Counted from the stretch's first letter, positions 21,712 to 32,569 are shown. The stretch: 43,974 nucleotides of DNA from an uncultured Clostridia bacterium (GCA_944384925.1 CALWVF010000002.1:1-43974), one strand, 5' to 3'. Notes: generated by a model from the sequence alone, not told the origin. Made by a program: numbers and translations.

Positions 21712-24093
21712 TCAACTATTTTTGCTCAGTTTAGCATAATTAGACATTAATTTTTTGCTGCCTATATTATCAAAATTGATTTCAAGAAGGTTATCATTAC
21801 CCATAGGTTTTACAGATATGATTATTCCTTGTCCAAATGTTTTATGAGTTACAATATCACCTATGTTATAGGTTTGGTGATCGATTTCTTGATGAATAAC
21901 ACCCTGGCCAAAATTTCTTGCAGATTGTGCAGATTGAATTCTAGTTTCATATAGAGATTTTGATACAACAGTTCCAGGCTCTAATTTTTTCCAATCTCTT
22001 GCTCTAGTTTTATTTATCAATTCGCTAGGTATTTCTTGAGTAAACCTAGAAATTTTATTTCTAGATGTGGAGCCATACAACATACGGCTATCGGTATTTA
22101 ATATATATAATTTTTCTTTTGCACGAGTAATACCAACATATGCTAATCTACGCTCTTCGTCTACTTCAGATTGATTATATGTAGCTTGTATTCCTGGAAA
22201 TATTCCTTCTTCAAATCCTGGCAAGAAAATTACAGGAAATTCTAATCCCTTAGCAGAATGTATAGTCATCATTACAACAGAATCAGATTTTGAATCATAA
22301 TTATCTATATCTGTCATTAAAGAAACTTCCTCTAAAAACCCAGGTAAATTTGCAGATTCTCCGTTTTCTTGTTCATATTTTATTATATTAGAAGCAAGTT
22401 CTCTAATGTTTTCTACTCTATCTTCATTGTTCTCCTTATCTTCTTTTAAAGCTTTTATGTAGTTTGTTTTTTCTAAAAGAAGGTTATAAAGTTCGCTTAA
22501 AGAAAGTTTTTTAGAAGCTTCTATTAAGTTTTCTATTAATATAGAAAATTCCATAAGTTTAGAGGAGCTTCGTTTTAAGTCTTCAAATTCATTGGCACGT
22601 TTGATAATTTCTAATATAGAAGTTTGATGTTGGTGTGCAAGTTCCATTGCAGTATTTATAGTTTTTTCGCCAATTGATCTTTTAGGGTAATTTATTATTC
22701 TTCTAAGCCTTATTTCATCGGAAGGATTGTTTATAACATTTAGATAGGCTATCATATCTTTTATTTCTTTACGTTCATAAAACCTAAAGCCGCCAATAAT
22801 TCTATAAGGAATACCGGATTTTACAAAAGTTTTTTCTAAAATATTTGATTGGGTATTCATTCTATATAAGACAGCAAAATCTGAATATTTGCGTCCGCGA
22901 GATACTTCATCTAATATAACATTGGTAATATAATTAGCTTCATCATGTTCATTGTATGCTGTGTGAACATTGATTTTATCTCCTGCATCATTATTGGTCC
23001 ATAAATTTTTGCCCTTACGGTTAACATTGTTTGCAATTACAGCATTTGCAGCATTTAGTATGTTTTTAGTAGAACGATAATTTTGTTCTAGCCTTATTAC
23101 CATTGCCTCAGGATAGTTTTTTTCAAAGTTCATTATATTTTCAATAGTGGCTCCCCTAAATTTATAAATACTTTGGTCGTCATCACCGACAACACATAAA
23201 TTTTTATATTTTTTAGCAAGAAGATTTATAAACATATACTGGATGTGGTTTGTGTCTTGATATTCATCTACTAATATGTATTTAAATTTATTTTGATAAT
23301 ATTCTAGTACTTCTGGGAATAATTTAAATAATTTAACAGTATTTAACACTAGGTCATCGAAATCCATAGCATCTGCTTCTTGTAACTTGTTTTGATACAG
23401 AGAATATACTTCCGAGATTTTTTGAAGTCTAAAATCATTTCCCACATTATTTTTGAATTCCTGTGAACTTAAATAATTATCTTTAGCATGTGAAATTTCA
23501 GATATAATAGATCGATATGAAAGAATCCTGTCATCTATATTTAGGCTTTTTTGACAATCCTTTACTAATCTTTTAGAATCCTCGGTATCATATATTGTAA
23601 AATGATTAGAATATCCTAATTTTTCTGCATGTGCTCGTAAAATTCTAGAGCAAGTTGAATGAAAAGTAGAAGCCCAGATATCATTTGCACAATTACCTAA
23701 CTTACTATACAATCTTTCCTTTAGTTCATTAGCAGCTTTATTAGTAAATGTTATAGCTAAGATTTGACATGGATTTACCTTATTAATAGCAAGTAAGTTT
23801 TTTGTATCGGTATCTATGTTACAATTTTGTTCTATATAGTTTTTTATTTTAATAATATCGGAATCAGCTAATTCTCCTATAAAGTCGCTGCTATAAGCAT
23901 CTCCATAAGTTAACATATTAGCTATTCTATTAACAATGACTGTTGTTTTTCCACTGCCGGCGCCAGCTAGAATTAATAAAGGACCGTTTACATGGAATAT
24001 TGCAGATTGTTGCATGTTATTCATTTGAGAAAACTCTTTTTCTAAAAAATTCTTTCTTAATTTAATCAAATCGTAAAGATTATAATTATTCAA
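21712..24093 (-). CDS. pcrA: ATP-dependent DNA helicase PcrA/UvrD type (793 aa)
   Basis: Superfamily 1A 3'-5' helicase for repair and replication restart. Motifs in order: Q-motif region MNNMQQSAI, Walker A LAGAGSGKTT, Ia TFTNKAA, Walker B VDEYQDTN, III GDDDQSIYKFRGA, IV LEQNYRST, V TIHSAKGLEFPVIF, VI YVGITRAKEKL. The C-terminal Tudor-like part has the family ending GDIVTHKTFGQGIIISV. An insert of about 35 residues follows motif I. The start is a TTG with GGCGGTG upstream. It is transcribed away from the LiaF-C-like gene. Confidence 0.93.
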   Translation of the reverse strand: MNNYNLYDLIKLRKNFLEKEFSQMNNMQQSAIFHVNGPLLILAGAGSGKTTVIVNRIANMLTYGDAYSSDFIGELADSDIIKIKNYIEQNCNIDTDTKNLLAINKVNPCQILAITFTNKAANELKERLYSKLGNCANDIWASTFHSTCSRILRAHAEKLGYSNHFTIYDTEDSKRLVKDCQKSLNIDDRILSYRSIISEISHAKDNYLSSQEFKNNVGNDFRLQKISEVYSLYQNKLQEADAMDFDDLVLNTVKLFKLFPEVLEYYQNKFKYILVDEYQDTNHIQYMFINLLAKKYKNLCVVGDDDQSIYKFRGATIENIMNFEKNYPEAMVIRLEQNYRSTKNILNAANAVIANNVNRKGKNLWTNNDAGDKINVHTAYNEHDEANYITNVILDEVSRGRKYSDFAVLYRMNTQSNILEKTFVKSGIPYRIIGGFRFYERKEIKDMIAYLNVINNPSDEIRLRRIINYPKRSIGEKTINTAMELAHQHQTSILEIIKRANEFEDLKRSSSKLMEFSILIENLIEASKKLSLSELYNLLLEKTNYIKALKEDKENNEDRVENIRELASNIIKYEQENGESANLPGFLEEVSLMTDIDNYDSKSDSVVMMTIHSAKGLEFPVIFLPGFEEGIFPGIQATYNQSEVDEERRLAYVGITRAKEKLYILNTDSRMLYGSTSRNKISRFTQEIPSELINKTRARDWKKLEPGTVVSKSLYETRIQSAQSARNFGQGVIHQEIDHQTYNIGDIVTHKTFGQGIIISVKPMGNDNLLEINFDNIGSKKLMSNYAKLSKNS

Positions 24094-24337
24094 TTAAATA
24101 CACCGCCGAAGTTAGATTTAAAAGCATTAATTTGATATAAATATTGGAAATGCCTTTAAACACTATTATACAATAAATTACATATAATATCAATTGTAAT
24201 ATCGACAAGATATTATAAAAAACAAATTAATTGTATAAATTTCTATATAAAAACAATACAATAAAAACAAAAAATATTTGCTTTTTCAATGAAATTAGTA
24301 TCAAATCTTGAATATTATGTATTGTTAAATAAAAATA

Positions 24338-24366
24338 TTGACTAAAATTATCATTTATATTATAAT
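24338..24366 (+). promoter_or_regulatory. Near-consensus sigma-A promoter
   Basis: TTGACT, 17-nt spacer, TATAAT, about 37 nt before the ATG at 24403. The strongest promoter-like sequence in the window. The other bases between pcrA and this point (24094-24337) show nothing recognisable. Confidence 0.85.
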
Positions 24367-24402
24367 ATTAACAAAAATTTAGACTGCTTTAATGGTGCAA
24401 AT

Positions 24403-24654
24403 ATGTTGGTTGTTTTCGGATCTGTGGATTTAGATTTACGAAATTGTAATATTGATAAAAATGTAATTGTAAATGCTACATCAATATTTGGAGGTTGCAA
24501 TTTATTTGTACCAGATGGTGTAAATATTAAAACAAGTGGACTTAATATTTTTGGAGATATATCAAATAAAGTTGGCCAAATTGATGATAATACATTTACA
24601 ATTATTTATGTAAATGGTGTGTCATTATTTGGAGATATAAAAACAAAGTCATAG
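24403..24654 (+). CDS. Compact LiaF C-terminal-like protein (83 aa)
   Basis: The sequence reads as short beta strands with repeated glycines: VVFGSVDLDLRNCNI, NATSIFGGCNLFVPDGVNIKTSG, NIFGDISNK, GVSLFGDIKTKS. This matches the C-terminal beta-helix-like domain of LiaF-type cell-envelope stress proteins, which usually follows membrane segments. Here no membrane part exists: an in-frame stop lies about 15 codons upstream, and the promoter is close. GGTG is a weak ribosome site. It may be a stand-alone domain or an N-terminally truncated relic with a fresh promoter. Confidence 0.7.
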   Translation: MLVVFGSVDLDLRNCNIDKNVIVNATSIFGGCNLFVPDGVNIKTSGLNIFGDISNKVGQIDDNTFTIIYVNGVSLFGDIKTKS

Positions 24655-24667
24655 ATACTATTTTATT

Positions 24668-24723
24668 AAAAATAGTTAGCCAAGCCAGTTTAATTTTAAA
24701 CATACACTTGCTTGGCTATTTTA
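24668..24723. terminator. Bidirectional terminator between convergent genes
   Basis: AAAATAG...AGCCAAGC pairs with GCTTGGCTATTTT around an AT-rich loop. T runs lie on both strands, so it ends both the LiaF-C-like gene and pduL. Confidence 0.75.
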
Positions 24724-24725
24724 AT

Positions 24726-25295
24726 TTATTTTATTATTTCACCATATACTGTAGAACTTATTCCTGCAGCATTTGCTTCGTCTGTATCTATATGCATAGC
24801 AGCACTAAAATTTTTGTTTACCCTAACAACGACATCATCGAATACTAATTTCCTTTCTAAGGAATTTATTTTAACAGACACTATTTGTTGATCTTTTAAC
24901 ATAAATTCATTTGCCTCTTTATTATTTAAATGAATATGCCTTTTTGCAATAATTACACCTTTTTTAGTTTCCAAGCTTGCATTTGGCCCAGCTATAATAC
25001 ATCCAGGAGTATTAATTAAATCTCCGGACTCTCTTATAGGGGCATTAATTCCAAGTTTGATAGAATCAGTAATAGAAATTTCTACTTGTGTTTCTGCCCT
25101 TAAAGGACCTAAAACAACTACATTTTTTATGTGATTTCTTGGACCTATTATTTTGAGTCTTTCGTAACTCACAAATTGACCTGGCTGAGATAAAAATTTT
25201 TTTGCAGTAAGTTTGTGATTCTTTCCAAATAAAATTTTAAAGTCTGCTTCAGAAAGGTGTATATGCCTTGCAGAGGTTTCAACAAGTATTTTCAA
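24726..25295 (-). CDS. pduL: Phosphate acyltransferase, PduL family (189 aa)
   Basis: Zinc-dependent enzyme exchanging CoA for phosphate on acetyl- or propionyl-CoA, unrelated to Pta. Two PduL repeats are visible, each with an HIH zinc motif: SARHIHLSEAD (His11, His13) and AKRHIHLNNKEA (His120, His122). NAPIRESGDLINTPGC precedes the second, and MHIDTDEANAAG near the end supplies a further ligand. There is no N-terminal encapsulation extension and no shell or diol-dehydratase genes nearby. It probably serves acetate/acetyl-CoA metabolism in the cytoplasm. TTG start with GGAGG about 10 bases upstream. Confidence 0.9.
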   Translation of the reverse strand: MKILVETSARHIHLSEADFKILFGKNHKLTAKKFLSQPGQFVSYERLKIIGPRNHIKNVVVLGPLRAETQVEISITDSIKLGINAPIRESGDLINTPGCIIAGPNASLETKKGVIIAKRHIHLNNKEANEFMLKDQQIVSVKINSLERKLVFDDVVVRVNKNFSAAMHIDTDEANAAGISSTVYGEIIK

Positions 25296-25561
25296 TTTTT
25301 AACTTCCTCCTTTTGTAAAATATTTAAAATCTTAATAGTTATAGTAAACTTAACTTATTTTTAAGTGGTTTATTGAATTTTGTGTATTGGTTTACTAAAA
25401 AAATTATAATTTTATAATATATTAATTATAAACTTTACTAAGATATTATATCAATAGTCTTTACATATTTTGTTATAAAATATTTTTAATTTATAGTATA
25501 TCTATATGTGTTATAATAATTTATATTATAATTAGTATTTAAAAAATGGAGGAATTAATTT

Positions 25562-28500
25562 ATGCTCCAAATTATATTAGGAAGAAGCGGAAGCGGAAAA
25601 ACGTATAAAATAAGAAATATATTAAAGGGATTGCTGGAAGCAAATAGTAAAGTTATGCTTATTGTTCCTGAGCAGGATTCGTTTAGAAATGAAAGAGATA
25701 TTTTAAGAGAGCTAGGACCTCAAATCTTTTCTAAATTAGAAGTTTTTAGTTTCAAGAGACTTAGCGAACATATATTCAACAAAATTGGTGGCCTTATAGG
25801 AGATAGAATAAGTGATAGCGGAAGAAATGTGTTAATGAGTTTAGCCATTGACCAAGTTAAGGATCACTTAAACATATATAAAAAACATTTTAATAAAGTT
25901 GAAATGATTGAAATTATGGTTTCAGCATTAAAGGAATTTAAAACTTGTTCTATTGGGATTGAAGATTTAAATAACATAGCAAAAGAAGTTGATAATAAAA
26001 TTTTGAAATGTAAAATGGAAGAAACTTCTTTGATTTTAGGCGCTTATAATGCTCTGATCTCTGATAGGTATATTGATCCATTAGATAATTTAAGTAAGTT
26101 AGATGATAAATTGAATGAAAATAAGTTTTTTAGAAATTATACTGTAGTCATAGATGGATTTAGTGGTTTCACGCCACAAGAAATAAAAATTTTAGATCAC
26201 ATTTTTGAGCAAGCTAATGATTGTTACATAACGTTTTGTTCAGACCAACTTTTTAACAAAGATAATGAAATAATGCTATTTTCATCTGTATATAAATCTA
26301 TAAAAAGGGTGTTAAGAACTGCTAAAAAGAGGGGTTTATCTATAAAAAAACCGTTATTTCTAGAAGAAGCACCTAGATTTCATAATAAAAGCTTAAAAAT
26401 TATAGAAGAAGAAATATTTAGAATGAGTCCGAAATCATATGATATTATACCAAAAGATATAACAATATATAATGCAACTAATTTATATGACGAGTCTGAA
26501 TTTGTATGTAATAATATAAAAAAATTGGTTGCTGAAGAAAATTATAAGTATAAGGATTTTGTTGTTGTATCTAGAGTAACAGATACATATAAGGGTATTA
26601 TAGAAACAGTTTTTAAAAAGAATGAAATACCATATTTTATGGACAATTTAGAGAATATTGGTGAAAAAACTCTTATGAATTTAGTTATTTCAGCCTTTGA
26701 GATAATAAATAATAATTATGATTCAGATGCTATATTTAGATATTTAAAGACTGGTCTAGTGGGGATGAAGGCCGATGAAATATTTATGTTGGAAAATTAT
26801 ATTCTGTTGTGGAATATAAGTGGAAGGGATTGGCATAAAGAATTTTTATTTAATCCTAATGGTTTTTCAGAGACTTTTAAAGATGAAGATAAAGATAAAT
26901 TGGCACTATTAAATAGACTTAGAAATAAATTAATGAAGCCTTTAATTAATTTTGAAAATAATATTAAAAATGTTGTCAATGGCGAAGATTTTGCAAAATA
27001 TACATATTTGTTGCTAGAAGAAATTGAAATACAAAATAATATAAAAAATATGTATAAGAACTTAGTAGACTCTGGGGAAGAACTATTGGCAGATGAGCAG
27101 ATAAGATTATGGGATTTATTGATGGGAATTTTAGAACAGATGTCGTTGGTTTTAAAGGGATATAAATTAACTGCCTATAAATTTGCAGAATTATTAGAAC
27201 TAGTGATAAATTCTAGTGAAATAGCATTTATACCACAAGGAATAGATGAAGTAACAATAGCAGATGCAGATAGAAGTAGAATGGATTCGCCAAAAGTAGT
27301 ATTTGTGATTGGTGCTGTTGAAGGAGAATTTCCGCGTACTCCTGTTACAACTGGAGCTTTTACAGATGTAGAAAGAAAAGTATTATTGGGCAAGGGACTG
27401 CAAATGTATGAATGTCTCGAGAAGCTAATTATAGAAGAAAAATTTATAGCATATACTGCGCTTACAGCAGCTTCGGAAAAGCTATATGTAACATGGCCAT
27501 CTAAAGGGTTATCAGGTTCATCGAAGTATCCATCAACAATAGTGAAAAGTATAAAGAAAATATTTCCGAACATTGTTATTAAAGACGAATTTTGTATAGA
27601 TGATGAAGATAAAATATGGTCAGAAAAATCAGCATTTGAGATGTGTGCAAAGTATTGGAACGATAACTCTGTTTTTTCTGTAACCTTGAAAAAATATTTT
27701 TATGACAATGATAATTACAAAAACGTTATGAATATATTAGATAGTCCATTGACGAATAAAAATTTAAGTATTAAAAATAGTGAAAATATAAAAAAATTAT
27801 TTGGAGAAAATATGCGTTTGTCTGCTTCTCAAATAGAAAAATATTATTTGTGTCGTTTTCAGTATTTTTGTACATATGGGTTGAAGGCAAAAGAACGTAG
27901 GCCAGCAGTTTTTGGTTCACTTGAGTATGGAAGCTTGATGCATTTTATTATGGAAAATGTTTTATCTGAGCATTCTATGGAAGAAATTAGCAGGTTAGAT
28001 GATAGATATTTATCGGAAAAAGTAAAAGAAATATTAGAAAACTATATTGAGATTAAAATGGGTGGTTGGGAAGGAAAAACCTATAGATTTAGATATCTTT
28101 TTTATAGACTTATAGATACAGCATGTATATTAATTAAACACATGTCTAAGGAATTCTTGCAAAGTGATTTTATTCCAAATGATTATGAATTAGATATTTC
28201 TGCTTATGGAGAGATACAACCACTTTCTATAAAATTACCAAATGGAAATGTTGTAGAAGTACAAGGAAAAGTAGATAGAGTAGATGTAATGAAAAAAGAT
28301 AATGTAAGTTATATAAGAGTTATCGATTATAAAACAGGTTCTAAGGAATTTAGGTTATCTGATGTTATATATGGATTAAATATTCAAATGTTGATATATT
28401 TGGCAGCTATTTGTAAAAATGGAGGCCGTAAATATGGAAATATAATTCCGGCGGGCATTTTATATATGCCAGTTACAAAGCCAATTGTGAATGGTGAAAG

Positions 28501-28915
28501 AGGTATAGAAGATGATGATTTAGACAAAAAGAAGGAAAGAAAATTGAGGATGAATGGGCTTATATTAGATGATGACAATGTTATATATGGTATGGAAAAG
28601 GAAGCAAGGGGAGTCTTTATTCCGGTTACGGTAAAAAATGGTCAAATATCTAAAAGAGATTCTATTGCAAGCTTAGCCCAAATGGGAAAAATATTTAAAT
28701 ATATTGAAGACTTGATTATTTCTATGGCAGATGACTTATATAATGGAGAAATAAGTGCTAAGCCTGCTTCAGGAGAATATGATGCTTGTGCATGGTGCCC
28801 ATATAAATCAGTTTGCGGACATGAAGATGGGGATGAAAATTTAGTGATTGAAAAGTATGACAGAGATGAAGCTTTAAAGATACTTTGTGAGGAGGAAGTT
28901 AACGACAATGTCTGA
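25562..28915 (+). CDS. addB: ATP-dependent helicase/nuclease subunit AddB (1117 aa)
   Basis: The partner of AddA in double-strand end resection and Chi-regulated recombination. It opens with the Walker A GRSGSGKT (8-15) typical of AddB. The C-terminal RecB-like nuclease keeps VIDYKTG and QMLIYL. The iron-sulfur cysteines are present: one in YLCRFQYFC, and the final group CAWCPYKSVC (C-x2-C-x5-C). Length is close to other firmicute AddB. The start follows TGGAGGA. It overlaps addA by 8 bases, so translation is probably coupled. Confidence 0.95.
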   Translation: MLQIILGRSGSGKTYKIRNILKGLLEANSKVMLIVPEQDSFRNERDILRELGPQIFSKLEVFSFKRLSEHIFNKIGGLIGDRISDSGRNVLMSLAIDQVKDHLNIYKKHFNKVEMIEIMVSALKEFKTCSIGIEDLNNIAKEVDNKILKCKMEETSLILGAYNALISDRYIDPLDNLSKLDDKLNENKFFRNYTVVIDGFSGFTPQEIKILDHIFEQANDCYITFCSDQLFNKDNEIMLFSSVYKSIKRVLRTAKKRGLSIKKPLFLEEAPRFHNKSLKIIEEEIFRMSPKSYDIIPKDITIYNATNLYDESEFVCNNIKKLVAEENYKYKDFVVVSRVTDTYKGIIETVFKKNEIPYFMDNLENIGEKTLMNLVISAFEIINNNYDSDAIFRYLKTGLVGMKADEIFMLENYILLWNISGRDWHKEFLFNPNGFSETFKDEDKDKLALLNRLRNKLMKPLINFENNIKNVVNGEDFAKYTYLLLEEIEIQNNIKNMYKNLVDSGEELLADEQIRLWDLLMGILEQMSLVLKGYKLTAYKFAELLELVINSSEIAFIPQGIDEVTIADADRSRMDSPKVVFVIGAVEGEFPRTPVTTGAFTDVERKVLLGKGLQMYECLEKLIIEEKFIAYTALTAASEKLYVTWPSKGLSGSSKYPSTIVKSIKKIFPNIVIKDEFCIDDEDKIWSEKSAFEMCAKYWNDNSVFSVTLKKYFYDNDNYKNVMNILDSPLTNKNLSIKNSENIKKLFGENMRLSASQIEKYYLCRFQYFCTYGLKAKERRPAVFGSLEYGSLMHFIMENVLSEHSMEEISRLDDRYLSEKVKEILENYIEIKMGGWEGKTYRFRYLFYRLIDTACILIKHMSKEFLQSDFIPNDYELDISAYGEIQPLSIKLPNGNVVEVQGKVDRVDVMKKDNVSYIRVIDYKTGSKEFRLSDVIYGLNIQMLIYLAAICKNGGRKYGNIIPAGILYMPVTKPIVNGERGIEDDDLDKKKERKLRMNGLILDDDNVIYGMEKEARGVFIPVTVKNGQISKRDSIASLAQMGKIFKYIEDLIISMADDLYNGEISAKPASGEYDACAWCPYKSVCGHEDGDENLVIEKYDRDEALKILCEEEVNDNV

Positions 28916-31900
28916 TGTAAAATGGACTAGAAATCAAATGGACGCAATATCTTCTCGCAATGGAACTGTATTGGTGTCTGCAGCAGCAGGTTCGGGAAAA
29001 ACCGCTGTATTGGTTGAAAGAGTTATAGAAAGATTAATAGACTGCCAGAAACCATGTGATGCAGACAAATTGCTTATAGTGACATTTACAAATGCAGCTG
29101 CTTCAGAGATGAGAGAAAGAATTTCCTGCCGAATATCTCAAATGATAGAAAAAGATCCATATAATTTACATCTTCAGAGGCAGCAAATATTGTTAACTAG
29201 AGCACATATAAGTACTATACATGGATTTTGCAATGAGCTTATAAGAGAAAACTTTTATAAATTAGATATTTATCCAGAATTTAGGATATCGGATTCTAAT
29301 GAGATGGCATTGCTTAAGGATGAAGCAGTTAGCTTTGTACTCGAAGAACTTTACAAGGAAAATGATATGTCTTTTTTAAATTTGGTTGAGTCATTTAGCG
29401 GAAGTAAAGATGATGAGGCTTTAGTTAGAGTAATAAATACATTGTATGATTTTGTTAGGTCGCATCCATTTCCAGATAGATGGATGAATGAGAAACTTGA
29501 CATGTATAAGTCTGTAAGTAACATAGGAGATAGCATTTGGGGAAATACAATTATATGTTATTTTAAAAGTGCTGTTGAATATTGTATTAGCATTACTAAA
29601 AATTCAATAGATGCTTTAGAGGAAGATGAAAAAATATATAACGCTTATAATGATGTATTGCAAGAAGATTTAAGAAATCTTATCGATTTGAGACATACTT
29701 GTGAGGAAAAAAATTGGAATCTATTAAAGTCAAGAGTAGATACATTTTTGTTTGAAAGGTTAAAAAGTTTAAGAGGATATAAGGATGATCCATTAAAGCT
29801 GAAAATTACAGGGAACAGAGATAATGTAAAACATATATTAAACAAAGCTTCTAAGTTGTTTACTTGCAGTGAAGAAGAATGCATTATAGATATAAAATAT
29901 TTAACACCTATAATTGAAAAACTTTTTAATGCAGTTAAGATGTTTGACTATAAATTAACTGAATTAAAATCAAAAAAACGGTTAGCAGACTTTGGAGATC
30001 TGGAACATTTAGCATTGAAGCTGCTTGTTGAACAAACTGATGATGGATTTAGAAAAACAGAAGATGCCATATTAATATCTAATAAGTTTGATGAGATTAT
30101 TGTAGATGAATACCAAGACTCTAATGAGGTTCAAGATATAATTTTTAGGGTTATATCTAGGAATGAAGAAAATTTATTTGTTGTAGGGGATGTAAAGCAA
30201 AGCATATATAGATTTAGACAAGCTATGCCTGAAATATTTTTAAGAAGAAAAGAATTATATAATAAATATGACAGCAATTTAGATAATTATCCCGCCAAAA
30301 TAATATTAGATAAAAATTTTAGAAGTAGAAAAGGTGTAACAGATGCAGTAAATTTTGTATTTAGCCAGCTTATGTCAAAAGAAATTGGTGAAATGGATTA
30401 TACAGAAGAAGAAAAATTGGAATTTGGAGCATCTTACGATGACAGAAAATCTGCGGATGTGCAACTTGATATTATTGATATAACAAATAGCGAAACCGCT
30501 GATATGGATATAATCGAAGCTAGGCACATTGCCGAAATAATACATAAGATGGTAGGAAGCGGCTATTTAGTAAAATGTGGAGATTCGAAAAGGCAAATTA
30601 CATATAGAGACTTTTGCATACTTATAAGAAATGCAAATAAACATGCATATGCTTATGCAAAAGAACTTCAATTATGTGGCATACCTGCATGGTCAGATAC
30701 ATCGGGAACATTTTTTGGTAAGTTAGAAGTTTCTGTAATTTTATCTTTTTTAAGAGTAATAGATAATCCTATTCAAGATATACCTCTTCTTTCAGTATTA
30801 ATGAGCCCTATATATAACTTTACTCCTGATAAGCTTAGCATTATTAGAAGTATAGATAAAGAAAAACCATTATATTTTGCACTTAAAAAACTGGCAGATG
30901 ATGGTGATGAGCAATGTATAAGTTTTATAAAGCAAATAGAAAAGTATAGGTATATGGCATCTACAGTTTCATCTGATAAACTTATACAAAAGATATATGA
31001 GGATTCAGGATATATGTCTATTGTTCAAGCTATGCCAGATGGAGAACTAAGGCTTGCAAATCTTAGGTTGTTGTTGGAATATGCTAGAGGATATGAGTTT
31101 TCAGGGTATAAATGTTTATCGGGGTTTATTAGGTTTATAGATAAATTAGAGCAAAATAGATCTGATTTATCTCCTGCCAATACAATTTCTGAGTCTGCAA
31201 ATGTTGTTAAAATAATGAGCATACATAGATCTAAGGGTTTAGAGTTTCCGGTGTGCATATTGGCTGGTTGTTCGCGAAAATTTAATAAAGATAAAGGCGA
31301 TGTACTTTTACATCCTTTTCTTGGGCTAGGGGTAAAAATTAGAGACTCCGAAAGATTATTGCAATATTCGACGATGCCTCGTAAAGCGGTAGAAATTGAA
31401 ATTGAAAGGGGTTTAATATCTGAGGAATTAAGAGTGTTGTATGTTGCAATGACTAGAGCGAAAGAAAAATTGATAATGTTAACATCTTTAAAAGATATTG
31501 TTAAAAAGTTATCAAGTATAGCTTCTCAGTTAACAGAGGCGCCAGAGATTTCACCTTATGTAGTAAGAAATGCTTGTTGTTTCTCAGATTGGATATTATT
31601 ATGTGCGATTAGACATCCGTCTGGCAAAGAACTTCGAAGAATATCCCAAGCAGCTCCAGGTATTATGATAACAAGGGGTGAAGACTGGGAAATAAATGTA
31701 ATTATTCCTAAAGATAATGGTAACAATGAAGTTGAATGCAAGGATGATAATATTGCTTTATTTGATAATGATTTATTAACCCGACTAAAGAAAAGGCTTT
31801 CTTTTAGGTATCTCAACTTTGATATATCTAAAATTCCTAGTAAGGTTTCGGTTTCTAAGTTATTGGTAAATAATGCAGTGGATGAAAAAATAGAATTAAG

Positions 31901-32441
31901 AAGGCCATCATTTATAATGGCTCATGGGTTAACAGCGGCAGAGAAGGGAACAGTTTTGCATGCTTTCTTGCAATATGTTGATTATTATAAATATAAGGAA
32001 AATTCACACAATGAAATGAGTCGTCTTATTGAAAATAAATTTTTGTCAAGAGATCAAGTGGATATATTAGAAAAGGATAAGATAAATAAATTTTTTAGTT
32101 CTAATATCATGAATAGAATTATGCATTCTGAAAATGTGATGAGAGAATATAAATTTACTATAGATATTAATGCTGGAGAAATTGATAATACTTTACCAGA
32201 ACATTTAAAAAACGTACCTGTTATTTTGCAAGGTGCTGTAGATTGCATATTTATTGAAGGTAGCTCAGCGATTATTGTAGATTACAAAACAGATAAAGTA
32301 TTAGAACTAGATGAATTAAGAAATCACTATAAAAAACAGCTCTCTCTATATAAAAAAGCTGTTGAATTATGTCTGGGAATAGAGGTAAAGGAATGTCTAA
32401 TATATTCCTTTTATTTAAATGATGTCATAAAAATTATATAG
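28908..32441 (+). CDS. addA: ATP-dependent helicase/nuclease subunit AddA (1177 aa)
   Basis: UvrD-like motor plus nuclease subunit. Helicase motifs: VSAAAGSGKTAV, TFTNAAASEM, VDEYQDSNEVQ, GDVKQSIYRFRQA, LDKNFRSR, SIHRSKGLEFPV, LYVAMTRAKEKL. The C-terminal nuclease motif is IIVDYKTDK with the QL-LYK motif after it. The ATG at 28908 lies inside the addB 3' end and has GGAGGAAG upstream; an in-frame start at 28887 would place the ribosome site inside the coding region. The complex would process broken DNA ends for RecA. Confidence 0.95.
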   Translation: MSDVKWTRNQMDAISSRNGTVLVSAAAGSGKTAVLVERVIERLIDCQKPCDADKLLIVTFTNAAASEMRERISCRISQMIEKDPYNLHLQRQQILLTRAHISTIHGFCNELIRENFYKLDIYPEFRISDSNEMALLKDEAVSFVLEELYKENDMSFLNLVESFSGSKDDEALVRVINTLYDFVRSHPFPDRWMNEKLDMYKSVSNIGDSIWGNTIICYFKSAVEYCISITKNSIDALEEDEKIYNAYNDVLQEDLRNLIDLRHTCEEKNWNLLKSRVDTFLFERLKSLRGYKDDPLKLKITGNRDNVKHILNKASKLFTCSEEECIIDIKYLTPIIEKLFNAVKMFDYKLTELKSKKRLADFGDLEHLALKLLVEQTDDGFRKTEDAILISNKFDEIIVDEYQDSNEVQDIIFRVISRNEENLFVVGDVKQSIYRFRQAMPEIFLRRKELYNKYDSNLDNYPAKIILDKNFRSRKGVTDAVNFVFSQLMSKEIGEMDYTEEEKLEFGASYDDRKSADVQLDIIDITNSETADMDIIEARHIAEIIHKMVGSGYLVKCGDSKRQITYRDFCILIRNANKHAYAYAKELQLCGIPAWSDTSGTFFGKLEVSVILSFLRVIDNPIQDIPLLSVLMSPIYNFTPDKLSIIRSIDKEKPLYFALKKLADDGDEQCISFIKQIEKYRYMASTVSSDKLIQKIYEDSGYMSIVQAMPDGELRLANLRLLLEYARGYEFSGYKCLSGFIRFIDKLEQNRSDLSPANTISESANVVKIMSIHRSKGLEFPVCILAGCSRKFNKDKGDVLLHPFLGLGVKIRDSERLLQYSTMPRKAVEIEIERGLISEELRVLYVAMTRAKEKLIMLTSLKDIVKKLSSIASQLTEAPEISPYVVRNACCFSDWILLCAIRHPSGKELRRISQAAPGIMITRGEDWEINVIIPKDNGNNEVECKDDNIALFDNDLLTRLKKRLSFRYLNFDISKIPSKVSVSKLLVNNAVDEKIELRRPSFIMAHGLTAAEKGTVLHAFLQYVDYYKYKENSHNEMSRLIENKFLSRDQVDILEKDKINKFFSSNIMNRIMHSENVMREYKFTIDINAGEIDNTLPEHLKNVPVILQGAVDCIFIEGSSAIIVDYKTDKVLELDELRNHYKKQLSLYKKAVELCLGIEVKECLIYSFYLNDVIKII

Positions 32442-32569
32442 CAATATTATTATGATGTTAGACAATGTTAGATATTATTTGCTGTATAAATTATGTTAAT
32501 ATAATTTAAGTTGAATTTTAGTTCGCATATTTCTATTTGTATAATGGGATAATAAGGGAGAATTTTATT

